DNA from: Ignavibacteriales bacterium
GTDB taxonomy: Bacteria > Bacteroidota > Ignavibacteria > Ignavibacteriales > Melioribacteraceae
NCBI GenBank assembly: GCA_020059785.1
Contig: JAGVBL010000426.1
Span: forward strand, 1 to 16,466
DNA length: 16,466 bases
Reading direction: 5' to 3'
Numbering within the stretch: position 1 is the first letter of the stretch; each line of letters opens with the position of its first letter. Below are positions 7,845 through 13,482 of the stretch, one piece after another. The position numbers and the translations under genes were made by a program. The notes under the pieces were generated by a model, which saw only the letters and a program-made list of their open reading frames with translations, was not told the origin of the DNA and did no database searches.

Positions 7845-8963
7845 TTGCAGAAAAGTATTTGCATAGCATTTCTTGGTAATGCGCTTCACGATTCCAGAAT
7901 TGTTAATCTTACCAACTCGCTTAAAGAAGATAATTGCAGAGTCCAGGTAATCTCATTCGATTGGTTTATTAGTAATCAGTCGTATTTCGATCAGACTTAT
8001 TCGATCTATAAACTCGAGAAAAAAAATAGTCTCCTGTTTTATTTAAAATATGCCTTCATACTTATCAATCAATTACTCAGGACAAAAGCCGACATCTATT
8101 TTGCTGAAGATTTTTACACTCTTCCTTTCGTAACAATAATTGCAAAATTGAAAAGAGCAAAAGTTTATTACAACAGTCGGGAATTGTATGCATTTATAGG
8201 GGGATTGCGGAATCGTCCGTTCCTTCAGTCGGTTGTTAAAGCAATCGAAAAACTATTTATTACCAGAGTTGATATTGTACTAACAACGGGTGAAATGGAT
8301 TCCCACTTCATAGAGAATTTTTATGGTATTAAGAATACTCTTGTTATACGGAATGTCCCTTTGCTTCGCTATCCGGATTCAATAATTAATTTTCGGGGAA
8401 AATATAATCTACCCGTTAATTCATTCATACTTCTTTACCAGGGTGTTTTGCTTGAAGGGCGGGGAATTCCATTGGTATTAAAAGCAATGAAGAGATTACC
8501 CAAAACTGTTCTTATTATTCTTGGAAATGGTGAACAAAAAAAGAATTTCCAAAAACTTTCAGAAGAATATGGCCTGGTTAATCGTGTAATTTTTGCCGGA
8601 ACAATTCAACAGCACGAATTGGTTAATTACACAGCCGGAGCGGATTTGGGGTTAACATTAATTGAGAACATTAGTGTAAGCTATTACCATGCACTGCCAA
8701 ATAAGTTGTTCGAATATATAATGGCAGGTTTACCTGTATTATCATCGGATTTGCCACAGATGAAAAGAATTGTTGAAACATATAATGTTGGCGAAGCGAT
8801 CAGTATAAAGGATGAAACCGGCATTGTAAAATCGATCCAGCACATTATAGATAATCCCGATCAATTGAAGCGGTACAGAGAGAACTGTTTAAGTGCAGCA
8901 AAAGAATTGAACTGGCAAGAGGAATACAAAAAAGTACGCAGACAATTACTGGAATCAGATTAG
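7845..8963 (+). CDS. Glycosyltransferase family 4 (GT-B fold)
   Basis: 372 residues. The C-terminal nucleotide-sugar domain is clear: I-L-L-Y-Q-G-V-L-L-E-G-R-G near 195-207, V-L-I-I-L-G-N-G-E near 222-230, V-I-F-A-G-T-I near 248-254 and the GT4 donor-binding block L-P-N-K-L-F-E-Y-I-M-A-G-L-P-V-L-S-S-D at 284-302. The N-terminal acceptor domain starts with I-C-I-A-F-L-G-N. The start is predicted as TTG with AGG 7 nt upstream (7836-7838). No ATG or GTG near the first strand would keep the Rossmann fold whole. It is presumably cytoplasmic or membrane-peripheral and builds a surface or lipid-linked polysaccharide. The sugar cannot be deduced. The next gene begins directly after its stop codon. 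Confidence 0.87.
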   Translation: MQKSICIAFLGNALHDSRIVNLTNSLKEDNCRVQVISFDWFISNQSYFDQTYSIYKLEKKNSLLFYLKYAFILINQLLRTKADIYFAEDFYTLPFVTIIAKLKRAKVYYNSRELYAFIGGLRNRPFLQSVVKAIEKLFITRVDIVLTTGEMDSHFIENFYGIKNTLVIRNVPLLRYPDSIINFRGKYNLPVNSFILLYQGVLLEGRGIPLVLKAMKRLPKTVLIILGNGEQKKNFQKLSEEYGLVNRVIFAGTIQQHELVNYTAGADLGLTLIENISVSYYHALPNKLFEYIMAGLPVLSSDLPQMKRIVETYNVGEAISIKDETGIVKSIQHIIDNPDQLKRYRENCLSAAKELNWQEEYKKVRRQLLESD

Positions 8964-9980
8964 TTGAAACGGAGTAAAAGAATATTAATTGTTCGACCGG
9001 ACAGAATTGGTGATGTTGTACTTTCAACACCTCTGCCACGGGAATTAAAAAAAACATATCCGGATAGTTTTATTGCCGTGATGCTTCGTAAATACACTAA
9101 AGATATTTATGTGAACAATCCTTATGTAGATAAGATTATTTTGATTGATGATTACGACGATGGATCAATAGAAACGTTCTGGAAAAAAGTTAACGAGATA
9201 AAAAAATATAAATTCTCGCACTCACTTACATTACTTCCAACTGAGAGATTAAATTACTTACTATTCTTTGCAGGAATTCCGTATAGAGTTGGAGTAGGGC
9301 ATAAGCTGTATCAGTTCCTCACTTTTACAAGATATGTATCGAGAAATAAATATATACCTTTACACCATGAAGCCGATTATTGTATGGACCTTGCAAGAAA
9401 GATTGGTGTAGTTACAGATAATATTGATACTGAAATATTTCTGACAGGTGAAGAAAAAATTAAATCACTTGAATTAAGAAATAATTTGTTGAATGGTAAG
9501 AGATTTCTTATTGGTATTCATATTACAAGCGGTAATTCTGCTCCTAATTGGACCTCCGCTACGTACAGAGAATTGATCGATGCATTAACAGATAGTAATG
9601 ATTTCCAAATTGTTATTACGGATAACAAAATACCTGACACTCTACCAAACCTGAAAAACGTTTTATATCCTAACATTAATAAAACCTTAAGAGAATCCAT
9701 TATTACTTTTTCTGCTATAGATCTGCTGATCTCTGCAAGCACCGGACCAATGCATATATGTGCTGCATTAAAAGTGAAAACACTTTCTATGTTTTGTCCT
9801 TTAACAGCATGTTCACCAAAATTGTGGGGACCATTGGGTAATGATAATAGAATTCTGTTACCTACCGAAAATTATTGCAGCAACAAATGTCTGGGTGATC
9901 CAAAGAAATGCACATTTGAAGGTGATGATGGAATATCGGTTAATCAGGTGATATCAACTTTAAATAGTATATTGAAATAA
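8964..9980 (+). CDS. ADP-heptose:LPS heptosyltransferase-like protein, GT9 family
   Basis: 338 residues with the GT9 pattern: I-L-I-V-R-P-D-R-I-G-D-V-V-L-S-T-P-L at 7-24, I-G-I-H-I-T-S-G-N-S-A-P-N-W near 183-196 and the donor-binding loop S-A-S-T-G-P-M-H-I-C-A-A-L at 257-269. C-P-L at 278-280 and L-W-G-P-L-G-N at 287-293 follow. GT9 enzymes add heptoses to the LPS inner core, but in this phylum some act on other glycans, so the exact sugar is open. The TTG start abuts the TAG stop of the preceding gene with no spacer, implying coupled translation. The first beta strand begins at residue 6, so the start must be here. A tail segment has C305, C309 and C316, which might hold a metal (inference). 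Confidence 0.85.
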   Translation: MKRSKRILIVRPDRIGDVVLSTPLPRELKKTYPDSFIAVMLRKYTKDIYVNNPYVDKIILIDDYDDGSIETFWKKVNEIKKYKFSHSLTLLPTERLNYLLFFAGIPYRVGVGHKLYQFLTFTRYVSRNKYIPLHHEADYCMDLARKIGVVTDNIDTEIFLTGEEKIKSLELRNNLLNGKRFLIGIHITSGNSAPNWTSATYRELIDALTDSNDFQIVITDNKIPDTLPNLKNVLYPNINKTLRESIITFSAIDLLISASTGPMHICAALKVKTLSMFCPLTACSPKLWGPLGNDNRILLPTENYCSNKCLGDPKKCTFEGDDGISVNQVISTLNSILK

Positions 9981-10004
9981 TGTTTTTCCACAGCAGTAAA
10001 ATTC

Positions 10005-10036
10005 TTTTCAAGAGTTTTAGCAATTGAGTATATTTG
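10005..10036 (+). promoter_or_regulatory. Promoter of the SRP RNA gene
   Basis: TATATTTG at 10029-10036 is a full TAnnTTTG -7 element. TTTT at 10005-10008 lies at the expected -33 position, 26 bp upstream centre to centre. Transcription should start near 10042, a few bases before the predicted 5' arm of the RNA. The fit between the promoter position and the independently recognised RNA supports both. Confidence 0.65.
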
Positions 10037-10043
10037 CAACCGG

Positions 10044-10141
10044 TTTTGCCAAGCCCTAATCGACAAATTGGTACCCAACTCCGCCAGGTCCGGAAGGAAG
10101 CAACGGTTAGTATTTAATTTGGGTGGTTAGGTGTCTTGGCT
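10044..10141 (+). ncRNA. ffs: Signal recognition particle RNA, small bacterial (4.5S) type
   Basis: The core at 10080-10106 contains the near-invariant CCAGGTCCGGAAGGAAGC of SRP helix 8, with its GGAA tetraloop and asymmetric internal loops to which the Ffh M-domain binds. The outer stem closes the molecule: GCCAAG at 10048-10053 pairs with CTTGGC at 10135-10140, and CCTAA at 10055-10059 pairs with TTAGG at 10127-10131. Further in, CCCAA at 10074-10078 can pair with TTGGG at 10119-10123. The length of about 95-98 nt fits the short class that lacks an Alu domain. With Ffh and FtsY it directs membrane and exported proteins to the translocon. It follows the GT9 gene on the same strand with its own promoter. 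Exact ends are estimated. Confidence 0.95.
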
Positions 10142-11959
10142 TTTTTGTTTGTAGAAATCAATAATAGATTTTGCTTTTGCATTACCTATAATTTTTGCAA
10201 GATCATCCTCTGCAGCATTTTTAATCTCTTCAATACTCCTAAATTCAGTCAATAGTTTATTAGCAACCTTTTCGCCTATCCCTTTAATCTCTGTTAGTTC
10301 GGTTGCAAATGTTCTTTTGTTTCTCCGCTCCCTGTGGAATGTAATTGCAAATCGATGAGCTTCATCGCGGATGTGCTGCAGCAATTTCAAACCAGATGAT
10401 GTTTTAGGAATTGATTGTGGTTCAGATTCATCAGGCAAAAATACTTCCTCCAACCGTTTAGCCAAACCGATTATCTCGTAATCCTTAATATTAAGTTCAT
10501 CAAGTGATTCGATAGCGCTTGAAAGCTGACCTTTACCTCCATCAACCATTATTAAATCCGGCAGCGGTTCCTTCTCTTCAATTAATCTTGAATATCTTCT
10601 ATGGATAATTTCCCGCATGCTGGCAAAATCATCCGGTCCATCAACAGTTTTAATAATATATTTTCGATAGAGACTTTTTTTCGGTTTGCCATCAATGAAT
10701 ACAACCATACTTGCAACCGCATCGCTCCCCTGTAAATTGGAGTTATCGAAACACTCAATTTTACGTGGAAGTTTTTTCAACCGTAAGTCTCTTTGCAAAG
10801 CAGAAAGGGGATATGGAACGTTACCTTCTTTCTTCATTTTTTGAAGTTGGATTTCTTTTAGGTGCAATTGCGCATTCTGCTTACACATCAGTAGCAGAGA
10901 CTTTGCTTCACTTTGCTTTTGTGGAACGACAAATCGGCATTTTCTTAATGCTTTAGTGTTGAGCCATTCAATAAGTGAATCAGCATCATCAGGTTCTACT
11001 TCTATTAATATTTCTTTAGGTACTTCTACGTAATCATTATAATAAAATTTTATTATGGCAGAATAAATTTTATCTTCATACTCATTTTCTTCGGCAGAAA
11101 GAGTCAGCTGACGCTTTCCAACCAATTTTCCGGATCTAATATTTAAAATTGTTGCAGAAACGTCCTTACCTTCGTAAGCAGCACTAATTACATCACGGTC
11201 TTCAAAATCATTACTTACAATTTTCTGTTTGGAAGAATACACATTAAGTTGCTCAATACGGTCTCTTATATCGGCGGCTTTCTCAAATTCCAGGTTCGAA
11301 GAAGCCTCATTCATATCTTTATTGAGCTCTTGAATCAACTCATCGGTTTTACCGCGTAATACTTTGATTACCTGGTTTACCATATTGTTATAATGAATTT
11401 GAGTAACAAGACCTTCGCAAGGGCCTTCACATTTTTTAATGTGATAATCAAGGCAGACTTTGAATTTTTTCTTCTCAATATTTTCTTGATTTATATCGTA
11501 CTTGCAGCTTCGTATCTTAAAAATCTTATTGATCAATCGAAGTGACGACTTCATCTGCTTTACGTCTGTATAGGGTCCAAAATATTTCGAACCATCTTTA
11601 ACAATATTGCGTGTGGCATAGATTTGAGGATAAGGCTCATTTGTAACAACGATATATGGAAATGATTTATCGTCTTTAAGATTGATGTTATATCGCGGTT
11701 TTAAGTCCTTTATAAGATTATTTTCCAGAACAAGTGCTTCAATTTCACTATCGGTTATAATTAATTCTACGTCATTTATTTTCGAAACAAGTGCATTGGT
11801 CTTAGCATTTTCAATTCTGTTATGGAAATAAGAACGGACCCGGTTTCGCAAATTTTTTGCTTTGCCTACATAAATAACCTTGCCCTTATCATTTTTGAAT
11901 TGATAAATACCGGGAAGGGATGGAAGATTCTCCAGTTTATCTTTTAATTGTGAACCCAT
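10127..11959 (-). CDS. uvrC: UvrABC excision nuclease subunit C
   Basis: 610 residues, the usual length for the family. It makes the 3' and 5' incisions around DNA lesions after UvrA/UvrB loading. The GIY-YIG nuclease domain is at about 12-90 (G-I-Y at 17-19, Y-V-G at 30-32, K-N-L-R-N-R-V following), ending S-E-I-E-A-L-V-L-E-N. Four cysteines, C152, C169, C177 and C181 (C-E-G-P-C), match the ligands reported for the UvrC iron-sulfur cluster. A UvrB-binding UVR motif lies at about 205-238. The RNase H-like domain has D405 (F-D-N-S-N), D473 (V-D-G-G-K-G-Q-L) and H535 (E-A-H-R-F-A), the expected catalytic set. Helix-hairpin-helix motifs lie at about 555-605 (E-I-K-G-I-G-E-K-V-A). The ATG is the natural start. 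Its last codons overlap the convergent SRP RNA. Confidence 0.97.
   Translation of the reverse strand: MGSQLKDKLENLPSLPGIYQFKNDKGKVIYVGKAKNLRNRVRSYFHNRIENAKTNALVSKINDVELIITDSEIEALVLENNLIKDLKPRYNINLKDDKSFPYIVVTNEPYPQIYATRNIVKDGSKYFGPYTDVKQMKSSLRLINKIFKIRSCKYDINQENIEKKKFKVCLDYHIKKCEGPCEGLVTQIHYNNMVNQVIKVLRGKTDELIQELNKDMNEASSNLEFEKAADIRDRIEQLNVYSSKQKIVSNDFEDRDVISAAYEGKDVSATILNIRSGKLVGKRQLTLSAEENEYEDKIYSAIIKFYYNDYVEVPKEILIEVEPDDADSLIEWLNTKALRKCRFVVPQKQSEAKSLLLMCKQNAQLHLKEIQLQKMKKEGNVPYPLSALQRDLRLKKLPRKIECFDNSNLQGSDAVASMVVFIDGKPKKSLYRKYIIKTVDGPDDFASMREIIHRRYSRLIEEKEPLPDLIMVDGGKGQLSSAIESLDELNIKDYEIIGLAKRLEEVFLPDESEPQSIPKTSSGLKLLQHIRDEAHRFAITFHRERRNKRTFATELTEIKGIGEKVANKLLTEFRSIEEIKNAAEDDLAKIIGNAKAKSIIDFYKQKSQDT
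10135..10146 (+). terminator. 3' stem arm plus T-run ending the SRP RNA
   Basis: The 3' arm CTTGGC (10135-10140) closes the long SRP RNA hairpin and is followed at once by six T residues (10141-10146), the form of an intrinsic terminator. It probably also stops read-through from the GT9 operon, for which no separate terminator is visible. On the opposite strand these bases encode K-S-Q near the end of UvrC. Confidence 0.65.
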
Positions 11960-12039
11960 AGCTAACTTTGTCGGAATAAAATATTGATTTTAAAAGAGGG
12001 TGTCTTAGAAGTAAATTTTCTCTGAAGTAGTCCTTTGGA

Positions 12040-12069
12040 CAAAAATAAAATCAGCGAAAATCTGTTCAA
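12040..12069 (-). promoter_or_regulatory. Predicted uvrC promoter, inside the MITE-like element
   Basis: Read on the minus strand, 12047-12040 is TATTTTTG (TAnnTTTG). TTG at 12069-12067 lies within 1 bp of the expected -33 position. Transcription would start near 12034, about 75 nt before the uvrC ATG at 11959. If correct, an inserted element supplies the promoter, or was inserted with its promoter retained by selection. Confidence 0.5.
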
Positions 12070-12082
12070 TCAGTTTAATCTG
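12049..12082 (+). repeat. Four helically phased AATC(A/T)G motifs
   Basis: AATCAG, AATCTG, AATCAG and AATCTG begin at 12049, 12059, 12068 and 12077. The spacings of 10, 9 and 9 bp are close to one helical turn, and the fifth base alternates. The array lies inside the MITE-like element and spans the -33 side of the predicted uvrC promoter. It may be a dispersed repeat or a protein-binding array. Confidence 0.6.
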
Positions 12083-12137
12083 AGTGCTATTTTTTAAAAA
12101 AGATTACTTTTAAGACAACCTCATAATTTTAGCTGGT

Positions 12138-13376
12138 TTATTTGAAGACATAATTTTTTGGTATTGCAACAATACCGGTTTCCGAAACCGTAAATCTTTT
12201 TTTATCTGCCTCGGGATCAAATCCTATCTCAGTTCCTTCGGGTACTGAAACATTCTTATCAATTATTGCTCTTCTTATTCTGGCATGTCTTCCAATTTTA
12301 CAGTTATCCATAATTATTGAATCAGTTACAAAGGAATAACTGTTTACTCTTACATTGAATCCGAGAATCGATCTTTCTACAAGTCCGCCGGAAATTATTG
12401 TTCCATCAGAAATTGCGGAATTAAAAGCACGTCCTACTCTTTCACCTTCATGCGATACTGTTTTTGTTGGTGGAAACTGTCTCTGTTGTGTTCTCAAAGG
12501 CCAATCATTATCATAGAGATTAAAGTGCGGATCAACACTTATTAAATCCATACTTGCAGCATAATAACTGTCTATTGTTCCAACATCTACCCAGTATGGT
12601 TCGTCCTTTTTATTTTCATCAATAAATCTGTATGCTTGAACTTTATACTCGTTTTTTAACATGTAAGGAATTACATCCTTTCCGAAATCGTGGTTATGAA
12701 CTTTACCTTGATCGGTATTATTAAAAACTTCTTTTAAAGAGCTCACATTAAATACATAAATTCCCATATTAACAAAAGAGAGGGATTCCTTTCCCGGAAT
12801 TGCCGGTGGACTTTTTGGCTTTTCGATAAATGATAATACTTTATATGAATCATCAATCTGAATTACTCCAAATCTGGATGCTATCCCTTTAGGTACCTCT
12901 ATGCTGGACATAGTTAATTGTGCATTCTTTTCGATGTGGTACTGAATCATCTTCAAGTAATCCATTTTGTAAATGTGATCACCAGAAAGAATTAGTAGCC
13001 ACTCATAATTTTCGTCTTCGATTAAATTCATATTCTGCTGAATTGCATTCGCGGTTCCCAGGTACCAGTTATTGCTTGTCTTAAATTGTGGTGGAATCGA
13101 ATAGATAAATTCACCAAGCTCAGGATTGAATATGTTCCATGCTTCGTATAGGTGCCGGTTTAATGAATCTGATTTATACTGTGTTAAAACATAAATTCTT
13201 CTGAAACCTGAGTTCAGACAGTTTGATAATGTGAAGTCTACTATTCTGTATTTACCCCCAAACGGCACCGATGGTTTGGTTCTATACTGTGTTAATGGAA
13301 ATAATCGTTCTCCCTGACCACCGGCAAGAATCATAATTAATGTTTTGCGAAGTATTGTCGATCCAGTGTAAATCAT
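12138..13376 (-). CDS. glgC: Glucose-1-phosphate adenylyltransferase (ADP-glucose pyrophosphorylase)
   Basis: 412 residues, typical for bacterial GlgC. It makes ADP-glucose from glucose-1-phosphate and ATP, the committed step of glycogen synthesis. The nucleotidyltransferase domain has L-A-G-G-Q-G-E-R-L at 17-25, K-P-S-V-P-F-G-G-K-Y-R at 34-44, W-Y-L-G-T-A-N-A-I at 104-112, S-G-D-H-I-Y at 131-136, F-I-E-K-P at 183-187 (the sugar-phosphate-contacting lysine) and Y-W-V-D-V-G-T-I-D-S-Y at 261-271. The C-terminal left-handed beta-helix, about 310-400, carries I-S-G-G-L-V-E-R-S-I-L-G. The start is an ATG with GAGG a few bases upstream. No other glycogen gene is in the window. It is transcribed away from the M1 peptidase gene from a shared regulatory region. 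Confidence 0.95.
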   Translation of the reverse strand: MIYTGSTILRKTLIMILAGGQGERLFPLTQYRTKPSVPFGGKYRIVDFTLSNCLNSGFRRIYVLTQYKSDSLNRHLYEAWNIFNPELGEFIYSIPPQFKTSNNWYLGTANAIQQNMNLIEDENYEWLLILSGDHIYKMDYLKMIQYHIEKNAQLTMSSIEVPKGIASRFGVIQIDDSYKVLSFIEKPKSPPAIPGKESLSFVNMGIYVFNVSSLKEVFNNTDQGKVHNHDFGKDVIPYMLKNEYKVQAYRFIDENKKDEPYWVDVGTIDSYYAASMDLISVDPHFNLYDNDWPLRTQQRQFPPTKTVSHEGERVGRAFNSAISDGTIISGGLVERSILGFNVRVNSYSFVTDSIIMDNCKIGRHARIRRAIIDKNVSVPEGTEIGFDPEADKKRFTVSETGIVAIPKNYVFK

Positions 13377-13398
13377 TTCGAACCTCTACAGTTTTGCT

Positions 13399-13430
13399 CA
13401 AAAATATCTATTTAGTAATTGATTGGCAAT
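13399..13430 (-). promoter_or_regulatory. Predicted glgC promoter
   Basis: On the minus strand, TATTTTTG (13406-13399) is a TAnnTTTG -7 element, and ATTG (13430-13427) lies exactly 26 bp upstream centre to centre. Transcription would start near 13393, giving a leader of about 17 nt before the ATG at 13376. The -33 box lies inside the palindrome at 13420-13432. Confidence 0.6.
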
Positions 13431-13450
13431 CATTGAAATTATTAACTTTG
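13419..13450 (+). promoter_or_regulatory. Predicted promoter of the M1 peptidase/LpxH/PBP operon
   Basis: TAACTTTG at 13443-13450 fits TAnnTTTG, and TTGA at 13419-13422 lies 26 bp upstream centre to centre. Transcription would start near 13456. This rules out an in-frame upstream TTG at 13423 as the peptidase start, because it would lie ahead of the transcript, and supports the ATG at 13483. The -33 box overlaps the left end of the palindrome at 13420-13432. Confidence 0.6.
13420..13432. promoter_or_regulatory. Perfect 13-nt palindrome between divergent promoters (candidate operator)
   Basis: TGATTG-G-CAATCA is a perfect 6+1+6 inverted repeat centred on 13426. It covers the predicted -33 boxes of both divergent promoters, so one bound dimeric regulator could affect glgC and the envelope operon together. 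The placement is seen in the sequence; the operator role is inferred. Confidence 0.45.
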
Positions 13451-13482
13451 AGTTAACCATAGACAAATCATCTTGTTTCCTT

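Larger units (their letters stand above)
11996..12122. mobile_element. MITE-like element with 19-bp imperfect terminal inverted repeats
   Basis: The left end, GAGGGTGTCTTAGAAGTAA at 11996-12014, and the right end at 12104-12122, whose complement reads GAGGTTGTCTTAAAAGTAA, match at 17 of 19 positions. The 127-bp unit fills most of the uvrC-glgC gap and has no coding capacity. The ends resemble GAGG-TGTC-type ends of some Bacteroidota transposons as I recall them, but I cannot name the parent family. No convincing target-site duplication is visible: the left flank is TTTTAAAA and the right flank ATAATTTT. It could instead be a bidirectional terminator-like stem, though the 89-nt spacer and lack of GC-rich arms argue against that. 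The inside holds a phased AATC(A/T)G array and the predicted uvrC promoter. Confidence 0.55.

Noticed and set aside
10711..10956. Open frame of 81 codons on the plus strand inside uvrC
   Set aside because: It lies wholly antisense to a well-conserved uvrC region, has no ribosome site and no recognisable protein; a shadow frame.
12090..12101. TTTTTTAAAAAA palindrome
   Set aside because: A low-complexity A/T tract of the kind expected in AT-rich intergenic DNA; not claimed as a separate site.
13423..13482. Upstream TTG extension of the M1 peptidase
   Set aside because: It would start ahead of the predicted transcription start and overlaps promoter elements; the ATG at 13483 puts lysines and the anchor at the natural N-terminus.
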